Below are positions 9,601 through 17,778 of a DNA stretch of 64,000 nucleotides, in pieces. The notes under the pieces are model-generated. The model searched no databases and had not been told where the DNA came from. It worked only from the letters and a program-made list of their open reading frames with translations. The position numbers and the translations under genes were made by a program. Numbering within the stretch: position 1 is the first letter of the stretch; every line of letters begins with the position of its first letter. This stretch comes from Allomuricauda sp. (GTDB lineage: Bacteria > Bacteroidota > Bacteroidia > Flavobacteriales > Flavobacteriaceae). The DNA is taken from contig RHLF01000002.1 of NCBI GenBank assembly GCA_003712125.1, positions 124,001 to 188,000 on the forward strand, in the 5' to 3' direction.

Positions 9601-9868
9601 CATGAACAACTGTTTTAAATATTGCAATGGTAGTGAAGCCGTACTCACACTTATGGTTCATCACAAATTCTTTAGAATGGAATTTTTTGACAATGGATCT
9701 GGTTTTGATCTGACTAAAAAATCCAAAGGAAGGGGACTTAAGAATATGAAGACAAGAGCAGAGAGCATTGGTGCGGGGTTACAAATAATATCCTCGAAAG
9801 ACGGAACCCATATCCTATTGGATAGAATACCCCATATGGGTGATGAATTTCCACATAAGGATACGTAA
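6668..9868 (+). CDS. beta-propeller sensor histidine kinase (HisKA_3 / NarX type)
   Basis: About 1066 residues from the ATG at 6668, chosen because it gives a signal-anchor start ending FSGLCIAQS; an in-frame ATG at 6605 lies inside the promoter. The periplasmic part (about 35-700) is made of two-component-regulator propeller repeats with recurring (I/L)W(I/V)G/A-T-xx-G(L/V) motifs. A Y_Y_Y-type beta domain follows (about 715-805), then one membrane helix (about 812-832). The cytoplasmic part has the HisKA_3 phosphoacceptor His868 in FHDELG, and the ATPase motifs EAMNNCFKY, DNGSGFDL and GRGLKNM. There is no fused receiver or DNA-binding domain, unlike hybrid kinases of this class. The cognate regulator is encoded 11 bases downstream. 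The input signal is unknown. Confidence 0.93.
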   Translation: MSFSINRIRLINQWVQWLFTLSTLMLFSGLCIAQSYEITRYADDSGLPSRIVRDVIQDANGFIWVAGNNGLYRFDGEHFKPYLSSLTDTTGLRDNKINTIAESKDGKLWIGTPRGVHILENEKISYVPIIDNPTENEEYILNIYEDKNQNIWIATYGGVFLIEPGKEAIHFLTEEDGKAVARGTVWAITEDNSANIWAATNDGYYLRNAENQYGFHKVELLLNPSLNVKDIGYYNIKQYNDSLFLLDTSHGLLKGKRFENALSIEQFLDEKGEQIGQFSVERSIIDSNGKIWIGTWKNDLKKFNIIESRLVEETIVSSNGFKEMSGTTHSVYEDSQHNIWAANTNGLFKLSYDDRALTIFPPYGCSLDLYGIYAMHEDAGGNIWVTTPTKLFRFKKDDLLKNNCPTDFLSFSDKNMQLARYLLVDTANRLWVGADGGLFVAQLDAEFNPGKFRRFTTKDGLPHDTNNRIYEVAKDSFWVGNNHGLVQLNLKDGTLKNPSIKIYTANENEPNSLVNSQTHEIGRDGDGNLWFGTFSGLSTLVNPSENGYFKNYTSEFGDQTRISNNSIKNIFKDSKNHLWIATQRGLNLYQAEDDTFLQFGHAEGLPSEYILGISEDSDGYLWICTTNGVLRAKYNPLTARFVNSQHYTVHDGLADNIPYRNSILIDDEDNVFIGSRDGISVFKADKSRLEAEQGEFAMKITEIQSTKKKEIGFSSAMHKLQNGGLVLPFDENSLKIKYVVLDYVKPENNRYRHKLLPTDDQWIEAGKNPEIYYYNLNPGDYELVLDAANSRGIWSNAPIVLKIKIKPPFWKSGWAISIYLLLTMLLIWYVDRSRIRKKQKIWQQKVALETAVVNEREQLRKENAADFHDELGSMVTKISMFLTMAERSLEESKDPKPFFQKIRDNAKGLSSGFRDLLWVIDPQKDSLADTFLRLKEFGEDLFEQSNIDFKTSEFKEDFTVKMLNPKIKKQVVMIFKEAMNNCFKYCNGSEAVLTLMVHHKFFRMEFFDNGSGFDLTKKSKGRGLKNMKTRAESIGAGLQIISSKDGTHILLDRIPHMGDEFPHKDT

Positions 9869-9872
9869 CTTG
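9828..9872 (+). promoter_or_regulatory. palindromic operator before the response regulator gene
   Basis: TACCCCA-TA-TGGGTGA at 9828-9843 lies inside the last codons of the kinase gene and is identical to the 16 bases at 10522-10537. A weak -7-like box TAACTTG follows at 9866-9872, 22 bases after the palindrome; the other two sites show 24 and 23 bases. The regulator ATG is at 9880. This suggests an internal autoregulated promoter. Codon constraint could explain part of the match. Confidence 0.45.
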
Positions 9873-9879
9873 TAATAAA

Positions 9880-10506
9880 ATGTCTATACAGGATATCCAT
9901 ATTGCCCTAGTGGAGGATGATAATGAGATTCGGCAGACCCTGAACCTTATTATTGATGGATCTTCTGGATTTACATGCAAATATGCCTTTCCTGATGGAG
10001 AATCGGCTTTGGCCTCCGTTGGAAACCTTCCCGTTGACATAATTTTAATGGACATAGACCTACCTGGTAGGTCCGGAATTGAGGTCACCCGTCAACTTAA
10101 GGCCGAAAACCCTGAGCTTGATATTATTATGCTCACGGTACAATCTGATGACGATTCTATATTTGAATCCTTATGTGCCGGAGCATCGGGCTATCTTTTA
10201 AAAGACACCAGTCCTGCAGAATTATTGGTTCATATTCGTGAAGTTTTTGAAGGGGGTGCACCGATGAGCAGTACCATTGCAAGACGTATAATTAGTTCAT
10301 TTCGGGTGATTGAAAACCCATTGTCAGAACGTGAAACCGAAATATTACGCATGCTTTCGAAAGGGTTGAATTATAAGGAGATTGCAGAAAAAGTGTTCCT
10401 TAGCCCGCACACGGTAAAAAGCCATATCAAAAATATCTATTCCAAACTGCACGTAGGTAACCGTGCAGAAGCCATATATAAGGCCATCAAACAAAAACTT
10501 ATTTGA
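9880..10506 (+). CDS. NarL/LuxR-family response regulator
   Basis: A 208-residue two-domain regulator. The receiver domain (1-120) has acidic pocket residues Glu12, Asp13 and Asp14, phosphoacceptor Asp58 (LMDIDLPG) and the switch lysine in YLLKDTSP near residue 108. The LuxR-type helix-turn-helix (about 143-205) reads LSERETEILRMLSKGLNYKEIA, then SPHTVKSHIKNIYSKL. It should be phosphorylated by the kinase encoded just upstream and bind the 7-2-7 palindromes found before the kinase, itself and the next OmpA gene. Confidence 0.96.
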   Translation: MSIQDIHIALVEDDNEIRQTLNLIIDGSSGFTCKYAFPDGESALASVGNLPVDIILMDIDLPGRSGIEVTRQLKAENPELDIIMLTVQSDDDSIFESLCAGASGYLLKDTSPAELLVHIREVFEGGAPMSSTIARRIISSFRVIENPLSERETEILRMLSKGLNYKEIAEKVFLSPHTVKSHIKNIYSKLHVGNRAEAIYKAIKQKLI

Positions 10507-10521
10507 TCTCATTCTACTAAT

Positions 10522-10568
10522 TACCCCATATGGGTGATTGACGCAAATTGTTCAAAAACAGACATTTG
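10522..10568 (+). promoter_or_regulatory. OmpA-gene promoter with 7-2-7 palindromic operator
   Basis: The palindrome TACCCCA-TA-TGGGTGA (10522-10537) is followed at once by TTGAC (10538-10542), and 20 bases after TTG comes GACATTTG (10561-10568), one base off the -7 consensus. The layout copies the kinase promoter at 6589-6636, including the shared TGGGTGATTGAC and ACATTTG. The OmpA-family gene starts at 10596. Confidence 0.6.
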
Positions 10569-10595
10569 AAGCGTTAATCAATAAAAATCCAAGAA

Positions 10596-11780
10596 ATGGG
10601 AACAACAAAGCGAATACGAATAGCTATTGCCGTTATTTTTTGTATTGGCCTGGGCCAAACACAAGGTCAGCTGCTTAAAAAGGTTAAGAATAAAGTCGAG
10701 GATAAAGTAGTTGACGTTGTTGATGAAGAATTAAATGGCAAAGACAAAAAAGAAGAACAAAAAAAGAAAGAAGAAGATGCTAAGAGTGGTGAAGGTACGG
10801 TCTTTGGACAAGGTAAGACTAATGTGATTGACCGTAATTTCATTGACAGGTCCAATCTTATCTTCTTTGATGATTTTGAGAATGAACGCTCCGGAGAGTT
10901 TCCAAAAAAATGGAAACAAATTAGTGGAACGGTAGAAACAGCACTCTTTGAGACCAATGGTAAAACAGAAGGTGTAGTGCAAATGGTTTCGAGCAGGAGC
11001 GCGATCCAACCGTATTTTGACGAGGATGACTATTTGGGAGATTCCTTTAAAATAGAGCTCCAACATTTGTTTTGGCAAAAGGGCAATGAAGCCTACATCG
11101 TTGAGTTCTATGGCAGGCAAAGCTCACGACCAGCTTACGCTATCTACCTCAGGAGCAACAATGTGGCTCCAGGGTCCGATAATGTGGTGTATATGGCAGG
11201 GAAACAGTCGCCAGGTTGGTTTACCTCCCAAATTTCATTCAATAAAGGCAATTTAAAAGTGATTGTCAATGGGCAGCAATTGGTAAACAATCCTGATATC
11301 AATGTAAGGGAGTTGACCCATGTTGCCTTACGTACCTTATCACCGGGATCAGCTTCTGGGGATGGGTTTACCAAGGCACGCGTGAATTATTTTATGATTG
11401 CAAAAGAAGGTTTGCCACTGTACGAACGTATGGTCACCAATGGGCGCATAGTGGTGCGTGATATTTATTTTGATACGGGCAAATACGATATCAAATCCAA
11501 TTCGAATGCTTCGTTGGATAAAATAGTGGATATGCTTAAAAAGCATGAAGAAATGGAAGTTACGATTGAGGGACATACCGATGCCAACGGTTCTGAAGAG
11601 GATAATCAAATTCTTTCGGAGAACAGAGCAAATTCTGTTCGTAACTACATTGTTTCCAAAGGAGTGAAGCGTTCGCGAATTTCTACAGTAGGTTATGGTG
11701 AGGAGAAACCTGTGGTTGAAGGAAATAATGAAGAAGCCTGGAAAATGAACCGGAGAGTTGAATTTGTGGTCCGTAAATAA
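10596..11780 (+). CDS. OmpA-tailed envelope protein
   Basis: A 394-residue secreted protein. After a signal peptide (to about residue 25) comes a charged, lysine/glutamate-rich stretch (about 27-70) that is probably helical. A middle domain follows (about 80-275) of unknown family, with beta-sandwich-like FFDDFENERSGEFPKKW reminiscent of a lectin/glucanase fold. The C-terminal OmpA domain (about 285-394) has the peptidoglycan-binding motif IEGHTDANGSEEDNQILSENRA and the final NRRVEFV. It probably anchors something to the cell wall. It lies downstream of a kinase-regulator pair and carries the same operator, so it is likely their target. Confidence 0.9.
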   Translation: MGTTKRIRIAIAVIFCIGLGQTQGQLLKKVKNKVEDKVVDVVDEELNGKDKKEEQKKKEEDAKSGEGTVFGQGKTNVIDRNFIDRSNLIFFDDFENERSGEFPKKWKQISGTVETALFETNGKTEGVVQMVSSRSAIQPYFDEDDYLGDSFKIELQHLFWQKGNEAYIVEFYGRQSSRPAYAIYLRSNNVAPGSDNVVYMAGKQSPGWFTSQISFNKGNLKVIVNGQQLVNNPDINVRELTHVALRTLSPGSASGDGFTKARVNYFMIAKEGLPLYERMVTNGRIVVRDIYFDTGKYDIKSNSNASLDKIVDMLKKHEEMEVTIEGHTDANGSEEDNQILSENRANSVRNYIVSKGVKRSRISTVGYGEEKPVVEGNNEEAWKMNRRVEFVVRK

Positions 11781-11797
11781 TAATAGATATAACCAAT

Positions 11798-11820
11798 TCC
11801 CCGCTACCAAAGGGCGGGGA
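11798..11820 (+). terminator. GC-rich hairpin after the OmpA gene
   Basis: TCCCCGC pairs with GCGGGGA around a nine-base loop, 18 bases after the stop codon. No long T-run follows, so termination is probable rather than certain. The rest of 11821-11938 holds nothing recognisable. Confidence 0.5.
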
Positions 11821-11938
11821 GTTATATTTGTTTCTTGACTTTAGATACGAGAATAATACGAGTGCTTCATCAATTCGAGCGTTTCGATAAGCCGAACACC
11901 CCGAATTAGACGAGCCTTAATTTGTTAAAATCAAACCA

Positions 11939-12355
11939 ATGAAAAATAAGTACTTGCTGGTTTTATGTGCCATTTTGCTTCTAGGGATTTCTTGCAGGAA
12001 CAAACCAACTTCTAAATCGGTTGGTGAAGACGATTCGGAAATTGTTGTTTCAAGCAGACAGGACCAAGAATCTCTAAAGAACAATTCGGTAGAAAACGCA
12101 AAAGATTGTGACGACTTTATAGATCAATATGAGGCATGGTCGCAAGAATATGTGGCATTTTTATCCAAGTATAAAGATGATCCCATGAAGGCAGTAACTT
12201 CAAAGGAATACCAAGAAATGATGCAAAGGGCTTCTTCTTGGTCGCAACAATGGCTTTCAATTTCCGTTTCATGTGCCCAAAATTCAAAGTATGAGGAGCG
12301 CATGCAAGAAATAACGGATAAGGTGGAACAAAAGATAGCAGAACTGGGTTTCTGA
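11939..12355 (+). CDS. small lipoprotein with helical DUF6591-like domain
   Basis: A 138-residue lipoprotein: MKNKYLLVLCAILLLGISC with lipobox LGISC. After an acidic, serine-rich linker (about 25-55) comes a helical region (about 58-135) with DCDDFIDQYEAWSQEYVAFL and EYQEMMQRASSWSQQW. This pattern recalls the DUF6591 family of Bacteroidota lipoproteins, from memory and not certain. The function is unknown. It stands alone, with a minus-strand micro-lipoprotein gene converging on it. Confidence 0.75.
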   Translation: MKNKYLLVLCAILLLGISCRNKPTSKSVGEDDSEIVVSSRQDQESLKNNSVENAKDCDDFIDQYEAWSQEYVAFLSKYKDDPMKAVTSKEYQEMMQRASSWSQQWLSISVSCAQNSKYEERMQEITDKVEQKIAELGF

Positions 12356-12392
12356 ATCGCTATTGGAATTAAGCCTTTGGGAGAACCATGAT

Positions 12393-12551
12393 TTAGTTTT
12401 CCCGTGCCCTGTAGCTCTGCTGCTCTATCAATAATTCCTCTTCATCGTTGGGGGTGATAACATCGATATCCTCATCACCCTCGTCATTGGTGCAACCGGT
12501 GATGGCCATAGAGGTAAAAACAACAGCAAGTAACAACATAACAGTTTTCAT
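12393..12551 (-). CDS. 52-residue acidic micro-lipoprotein
   Basis: Starting at the ATG at 12551 the product is a lipoprotein signal (MKTVMLLLAVVFTSMAITGC, Cys20) plus a mature tail of about 32 residues rich in Asp and Glu. The open frame extends further upstream to 12653, but only this start gives a signal peptide. The acidic stretch right after the cysteine fits a surface-export signal. No family or function is recognised, and with so short a tail it could be a remnant of a longer gene. Confidence 0.55.
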   Translation of the reverse strand: MKTVMLLLAVVFTSMAITGCTNDEGDEDIDVITPNDEEELLIEQQSYRAREN

Positions 12552-12687
12552 AGTAAGGTACTTTGGGCTATCTATTAAAACGCCCAAATCCGCAATATTC
12601 TTATTTTCAGACCCGTCAATTCGATAAAATACCTTGTTGGCATAGTAATTCACATCGTTTTAATTTTCATAAATTGAGGTCAAATCA

Positions 12688-14421
12688 ATGCTCATGATAC
12701 GCAATTTGACCTTTATTGCCCTTTTTATTTTTGCCCTGATGTCCTGTGAAAATCCTTCGGGGCATACCGAGATCCATGTTTCCTTTGATGCCAATACAAG
12801 TGAGCAAGCCCAAGACGGAAGGTTGTTGCTGTTATTGTCGACAGATGACGAAAAAGAACCCAGATTCCAAATAAATGCAGGTCTTAACACCCAACTCATA
12901 TTTGGATTGGATGTGGAAGGTATGCAGCCAGGTGAACAAATCGTGTTCGATGAGTCAACTTTTGGCTTTCCCTACACCAGTTTGGCAGATGTTCCCGAAG
13001 GTGAATACTATGTTCAGGCCCTGTTGCATACCTATGAAACCTTTGACCTGAGTACAGGACATACGGTGAAATTGCCCATGGATAATGGTGAAGGCCAGCA
13101 ATGGAACCGGTCTCCAGGGAACCTGTATAGCAAACCCTTTAAGATTGCAGTAGGCAAGAATGGTGTCAACGATGTTGAGGTCGTCATGGATCAGGTTATT
13201 CCACCTATTGAAGAACCTGAGGATACCGACTGGATAAAACATATAAAGATCAAATCTGAACTGCTTTCTGAGTTCTGGGGGCGAGATATGTATTTGGGAG
13301 CCCATATTTTATTACCAAAGGGTTTTGATGAACATCCGGAGGCCAAATATCCATTGATGATTTTTCATGGACATTTCCCCAGTGATTTTGGCGGATTTCG
13401 AACTTCGCCACCAGACCCGAATTTAGAACCGGATTTTTCCACGCGTTTCAACATTGCGGGGTACAATGTAATACAACAGCAAGAAGCCTACGATTTCTAC
13501 CAACGATGGAATGCCCCTGATTTCCCCAGGTTCCTTATCATTGAGATACAGCATCCAACACCCTATTATGATGATTCGTATGCCGTTAACTCGGCCAGTC
13601 AGGGCCCTTATGGAGATGCCATAACCTATGAGCTGATTCCGCATATCGAGAAAGAGTTTCGAGGCATGGGAGAGGGTTGGTCCCGGTTTTTGTATGGCGG
13701 CTCCACCGGAGGATGGGAAGCCTTGGCCGTACAAGTCAAATATCCTGATGAATATAATGGCTGTTTTGCAGCCTGTCCTGACCCCATCGATTTTAGGGCG
13801 TATTGCCTGACCAATATTTATGAAGACGACAACGCCTATTTTTATGAAAGCGAGCACAAACAATTTGAAGTGCCCGGACATCGCGATTATTTGGGACACA
13901 CCGATATTTCGGTCAAAGAATACAATCATTTAGAGCTGGTATTGGGATCCAAGAGCCGCTCGGGCCAACAATGGGATATTTGGGAGGCTACCTATTCGCC
14001 TCAGGGGGAAGATGGTTACCCCCAACGCTTATGGGATAAAATGAGCGGTGCTATCGATCACAAAGTGGCCGACTATTGGAAAGAAAACTATGATTTACGA
14101 CATATTTTGGAACGCGATTGGGATAAATTGGGGGATAAGCTTAAAGGTAAAATTCACATTTACTGTGGCGATATGGACAACTATTACCTGAATAATGCGG
14201 TTTATCTTATGGAAGATTTTTTAGAAGGCACTACCGATCCCTATTACGATGGTGAGGTAGACTATGGCGATCGGGCCGAACACTGTTGGAATGGTGACCA
14301 AGAGAATCCGAATCATATCAGCAGATTACGCTACAATAGCATGTATGTCCCAAAAATCATGAAACGAATAGCCGCATCTGCTCCCGAGGGGGCCGATTTA
14401 ACTAGTTGGAGGTATCAATAA
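12688..14421 (+). CDS. esterase-like lipoprotein (alpha/beta hydrolase, putative esterase family)
   Basis: A 577-residue secreted lipoprotein; the signal ends in the lipobox FALMSC (Cys about 20). An N-terminal beta domain (about 25-170) precedes an alpha/beta-hydrolase part resembling the putative esterase (esterase D-like) family. It shows PLMIFHGHFPSDF (about 225), the nucleophile elbow YGGSTGGWEA with Ser in GGSTGG (about 337), and a late GDMDNYYLNNAVYLME segment that may carry the acid. A His in DRAEHCWNGD (about 532) may complete the triad. The substrate is unknown. A second in-frame ATG at 12694 is possible. A DUF2306 membrane protein gene follows without a gap. Confidence 0.8.
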   Translation: MLMIRNLTFIALFIFALMSCENPSGHTEIHVSFDANTSEQAQDGRLLLLLSTDDEKEPRFQINAGLNTQLIFGLDVEGMQPGEQIVFDESTFGFPYTSLADVPEGEYYVQALLHTYETFDLSTGHTVKLPMDNGEGQQWNRSPGNLYSKPFKIAVGKNGVNDVEVVMDQVIPPIEEPEDTDWIKHIKIKSELLSEFWGRDMYLGAHILLPKGFDEHPEAKYPLMIFHGHFPSDFGGFRTSPPDPNLEPDFSTRFNIAGYNVIQQQEAYDFYQRWNAPDFPRFLIIEIQHPTPYYDDSYAVNSASQGPYGDAITYELIPHIEKEFRGMGEGWSRFLYGGSTGGWEALAVQVKYPDEYNGCFAACPDPIDFRAYCLTNIYEDDNAYFYESEHKQFEVPGHRDYLGHTDISVKEYNHLELVLGSKSRSGQQWDIWEATYSPQGEDGYPQRLWDKMSGAIDHKVADYWKENYDLRHILERDWDKLGDKLKGKIHIYCGDMDNYYLNNAVYLMEDFLEGTTDPYYDGEVDYGDRAEHCWNGDQENPNHISRLRYNSMYVPKIMKRIAASAPEGADLTSWRYQ

Positions 14422-15054
14422 ATGGCTGGAAGAACAAATAAAGTAGCTTGGTTCGTTTTTGTCTTTTTGGCAATTGGGGTGGGTTTGTACCCCATGTTAT
14501 ATATCATTACGGCATTTCAAGATGTTGAGGTGGGCTTACGATTGTCAAAAACCCCAGACTTGTTGGCCAGTACCCTTTGGAACATTGGGTTTTATGGTCA
14601 TGTCACCTTCGGCGGCCTTGCCCTTTTGACGGGTTGGTCGCAATTCAGTGAAAAGCTGCGCAAAAAACGGTTGGACCTGCACCGTAATCTGGGTAAAATC
14701 TATATTGTGTCTGTGCTGATCAGTGGTATTTGTGGTGTTGGAATTGGTTTTAAAGCCACCGGTGGCTGGTTTCCGGCCTTGGGTTTTATTCTTTTGGGAC
14801 TGGTATGGTTGTACACGACCCTCAAAGCGTATTCGGCGATAAAACAAAAAGATTTGAAGCTGCATCAAGGTATGATGATTTACAGTTATGCCGCCTGCTT
14901 CGCCGCGGTTACCCTTCGTATTTGGTTACCGCTTTTACAAGTAACTTTTGGTGAGTTTCTTATAGCTTACAAAATAGTGGCCTGGCTCTGTTGGGTGCCC
15001 AATATTATATTCGCGCATTTTTGGGTCCGTCGCAAGGGCCTCTTGTTGGGTTAA
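14422..15054 (+). CDS. DUF2306 family membrane protein
   Basis: A 210-residue protein with about six hydrophobic segments. The motif LHRNLGKIYIVSVLISGICGVGIGF (about 88-112) and the later KLHQGMMIYSYAACFAAVTLRIW (about 150-172) match the DUF2306 pattern of histidine-bearing helices. The function is not known; heme or electron-transfer roles have been suggested for similar folds but nothing here proves it. Its ATG follows directly on the stop codon of the esterase gene, so the two are co-transcribed. Confidence 0.8.
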   Translation: MAGRTNKVAWFVFVFLAIGVGLYPMLYIITAFQDVEVGLRLSKTPDLLASTLWNIGFYGHVTFGGLALLTGWSQFSEKLRKKRLDLHRNLGKIYIVSVLISGICGVGIGFKATGGWFPALGFILLGLVWLYTTLKAYSAIKQKDLKLHQGMMIYSYAACFAAVTLRIWLPLLQVTFGEFLIAYKIVAWLCWVPNIIFAHFWVRRKGLLLG

Positions 15055-15156
15055 TGGCTTCCTGGTTTCTTTCCTGTTTAAAATGGGTCCCAAAACCTGT
15101 TTTAGGTCGACTCGCTTTTTACTTTTCCACACTTTTGGGTATCAAAATTCTAAATC

Positions 15157-15654
15157 ATGAAAAAAATTGTAGTACTCATCGTATTGGGATTCCAGTTCAG
15201 TTATGGCCAAGAAGCGTGGACATCAAAAAACCGGATACTACCCGATAAATTAAGGGGCATAGCAACAGCATTGATCCTCACGCATAGCCCAAACCCCAAT
15301 TATCCAGAATTAAATCCCAATAAGGGTCCCAAATACATATGGGACCACACCACCTGTATTCAACCGATGCTTCCCAATCTCGAAGTAGTTGAGGTAGGCA
15401 GTTTTATTTGGACCGAAAGCCAGGGTTGGATTCCAAATATGAACCTTGATGCCAGGGAGTTCAAAAAACGGTTTAAGACCAAACAAAAACTTCTTCTCCA
15501 AAATGAAACCTATTGCTATGAAAAGAACATACGATTTGGGAACCAACTCTTTGCAGGGGATGCCCTATGGTATGTATTGGCCAAGGATGAGCAAGGACAG
15601 CTCTTCAAAGGAATTGGAATAATTGAAACGGAAGGCGAACTTTTAAAAAATTGA
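15157..15654 (+). CDS. secreted protein of unknown function
   Basis: A 165-residue protein with a signal peptide (MKKIVVLIVLGFQFSYGQ). The mature part has no motif I recognise; it contains two cysteines near residues 68 and 124 that could pair. The gene is two bases upstream of the YceI gene, which overlaps an AraC regulator gene, so the three probably form one operon. The AraC product may control this unit. Confidence 0.7.
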   Translation: MKKIVVLIVLGFQFSYGQEAWTSKNRILPDKLRGIATALILTHSPNPNYPELNPNKGPKYIWDHTTCIQPMLPNLEVVEVGSFIWTESQGWIPNMNLDAREFKKRFKTKQKLLLQNETYCYEKNIRFGNQLFAGDALWYVLAKDEQGQLFKGIGIIETEGELLKN

Positions 15655-15655
15655 T

Positions 15656-16222
15656 ATGAGAACCATAATTAATTTAATCGGAATATTCTTGTTGTCTTTT
15701 GCTAGCCTTCAAGGTCAACAATCTGAAAAACGGACATTGGAACTGTCATCAAGTCAAATCAATTGGACAGGTTATGGAGCGATCGGTGGGTACAGCCTAT
15801 CAGGTACCTTGAATTTTGCACAAGATTCTTTCTTAATTTTTGAAGCTGATCGGTTAGTAGCCGGAACCCTTGTTTTTGATATGAAATCAATAGCGCATGA
15901 AAACAAACAATTGGTCAAGCATTTAAAGGACAAAGACTTTTTTGAAGTCAAAAAATATGCCCAAGCCCGATTTAAGATTGAGGACGTAATTGAAGGCAAA
16001 ATAAAAGGAAAATTGACCATAAAAGGAATTACCAAAACCATTGAAGTTCCTTTTGAAGAAACAACGGATGCTGTTGGTAAAAAAATAAATGGTGAAATTG
16101 CAGTGGATCGCACACAATTTGGAATTAATTATAATTCGGACAGTTTTTTTAAGAATTTAGGTTCGAATGCGATAAAAGACAAGTTTGACGTCAAATTCAG
16201 CCTACAGCTAAAACGAAAATGA
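15656..16222 (+). CDS. YceI family periplasmic protein
   Basis: A 188-residue protein with a signal peptide to about residue 21 and one YceI/polyprenyl-binding lipocalin domain. Typical segments are INWTGYGAIGGYSLSGTL, DFFEVKKYAQARFKI and the C-terminal VDRTQFGINYNSD. YceI proteins bind long isoprenoids or other hydrophobic molecules in the periplasm. The gene ends in ATGA, sharing four bases with the AraC regulator gene. Confidence 0.92.
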   Translation: MRTIINLIGIFLLSFASLQGQQSEKRTLELSSSQINWTGYGAIGGYSLSGTLNFAQDSFLIFEADRLVAGTLVFDMKSIAHENKQLVKHLKDKDFFEVKKYAQARFKIEDVIEGKIKGKLTIKGITKTIEVPFEETTDAVGKKINGEIAVDRTQFGINYNSDSFFKNLGSNAIKDKFDVKFSLQLKRK

Positions 16223-17316
16223 CCATTAATTTCAATTTTCTGGTAGTAGTATTGGGAGCAATCCTTTCACAGGGCATTTTTGCATCAATTTTGCTTGGGG
16301 CAAGTAAAACCAATACGGTGGCCAATCGGTTTTTGGGTGCGCTAGTGCTGGTTTTTTCGCTTTGGCTTTGCGATTCTTTCTTTTCGCTCGCCGGAATATA
16401 TGGTCAAAACCCGAACTATTATTTTTTACCCATCTATTTCTCTTTGTCGTTTGGGCCCTTGGTGTACTTCTACACAAGAGCTTTGGTGGTCAAGGGCTTT
16501 GTTTTTTCCAAAAAGGACCTATGGCATTTTGTTCCCGCTTTTTTGCAATTCATTTTATACGTAGTGTTGCGATTGGGTACCTACGAACAACGAAGGTGGT
16601 TTTGGCTCGAAATTCACGAACCCTTTACCTATGATTTAGAATTTAATCTTTCGTTGGTCTCTCTCGTGATTTACCTGGTCTTCGCAAAAAAGCTATTGAA
16701 TCGGTATCAAGATTGGATAAAAAATGAATATTCAGAGATTTCAAAAATCAATCTAAGGTGGCTACGCATCCTCTTTGTTGGTTTGATTGTGCTAAGTGTT
16801 CTATGGTTGGGCGAAGCATTCTTAAGAACCTTTTACAATTACTTTCCGGATACTGTTTTCATGGCAATTCCCATGGGTGTGTTGGTCTTGGTTATGGCAG
16901 GAGGGGGGCTCCTGCAACAACGTATTCTAGGTAGGTTTGCAGAAAAAAAAATGCCAAGATCAGGGAAGGATCAACCTTTTGATAAAAAGCTTTTGGAAAA
17001 AATTGAATCACAAATGCAAAGCGAAAAATACTATTTGGATTCAGAATTGACCCTTAACCTTTTTGCGGAACGAATAGGCGAAAACAAGCGAGCCGTATCA
17101 AATTGTATCAATAATGGGTTGAAGGTGCCCTTTATTGATTTTGTGAACCAATATCGCGTACAGGAATTTAAGTCTTTGGTTGCTCAAAAAGGCAGCAATA
17201 AAATGTCTCTTTTGGGTTTGGCTTATGAATCAGGCTTTAATTCAAAGTCAACCTTTAATCGGGTATTTAAAAAAATGACCGGCCAAAACCCATCACAGTT
17301 TCAAAAACCAGATTGA
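16219..17316 (+). CDS. membrane-bound AraC family transcriptional regulator
   Basis: A 365-residue protein with about seven membrane helices in the first 235 residues, followed by a cytoplasmic AraC-type helix-turn-helix domain (about 265-362). Typical AraC pattern: LTLNLFAERIGENKRAVSNCIN, then LGLAYESGFNSKSTFNRVFKKMTGQNPSQF. Proteins of this build, common in Flavobacteriia, should sense a membrane signal and act on DNA. It overlaps the YceI gene by four bases. Confidence 0.92.
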   Translation: MTINFNFLVVVLGAILSQGIFASILLGASKTNTVANRFLGALVLVFSLWLCDSFFSLAGIYGQNPNYYFLPIYFSLSFGPLVYFYTRALVVKGFVFSKKDLWHFVPAFLQFILYVVLRLGTYEQRRWFWLEIHEPFTYDLEFNLSLVSLVIYLVFAKKLLNRYQDWIKNEYSEISKINLRWLRILFVGLIVLSVLWLGEAFLRTFYNYFPDTVFMAIPMGVLVLVMAGGGLLQQRILGRFAEKKMPRSGKDQPFDKKLLEKIESQMQSEKYYLDSELTLNLFAERIGENKRAVSNCINNGLKVPFIDFVNQYRVQEFKSLVAQKGSNKMSLLGLAYESGFNSKSTFNRVFKKMTGQNPSQFQKPD

Positions 17317-17319
17317 GAA

Positions 17320-17742
17320 TTACTTGGCGAACAACTGGCCAATATCCTTGAAAGCCTTAAACTCAAGCGCATTACCAGCTGGGTCTAGAAAGAACATCGT
17401 GGCCTGTTCCCCGGGTAATCCCTCGAACCGGATATACGGTTCGATAACAAAGGCTACCCCCTTTGATTTTAATTCTTCTGAAAATGTTTGGAAGGTATCC
17501 CAGGGCAATACAACACCATAATGGGGGACAGGAACATTTTTTCCGTCAACGGCATTGGTGTGTAGGTCTTCTGCCGATTTGGGTTTGTAATGAATGACCA
17601 CTTGGTGTCCGAAAAGGTTGAAATCTACCCAGTGGTCGCTGCTTCGACCCTCTTCGCAACCTAATACATCACGATAAAAAGCACGACATGCGGTTAGATT
17701 GTGCACGGGTATGGCTACATGGAAAGGAGTACAATTTTGCAT
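17320..17742 (-). CDS. VOC (glyoxalase/dioxygenase) family protein
   Basis: A 140-residue vicinal-oxygen-chelate fold protein. The opening [21 protein letters not shown] and the end [15 protein letters not shown] are classic. Probable metal ligands are His8, a His in HYGVVL (about 95) and the Glu in NALEFK (about 128). The substrate cannot be told; closest in pattern to dioxygenase-like members rather than true glyoxalase I. It converges on the AraC gene and lies 36 bases downstream of an alpha/beta hydrolase gene on the same strand. Confidence 0.9.
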   Translation of the reverse strand: MQNCTPFHVAIPVHNLTACRAFYRDVLGCEEGRSSDHWVDFNLFGHQVVIHYKPKSAEDLHTNAVDGKNVPVPHYGVVLPWDTFQTFSEELKSKGVAFVIEPYIRFEGLPGEQATMFFLDPAGNALEFKAFKDIGQLFAK

Positions 17743-17778
17743 AAACTAAAAGTAAAAGATAGTTTTTGGCCGTGCAAT

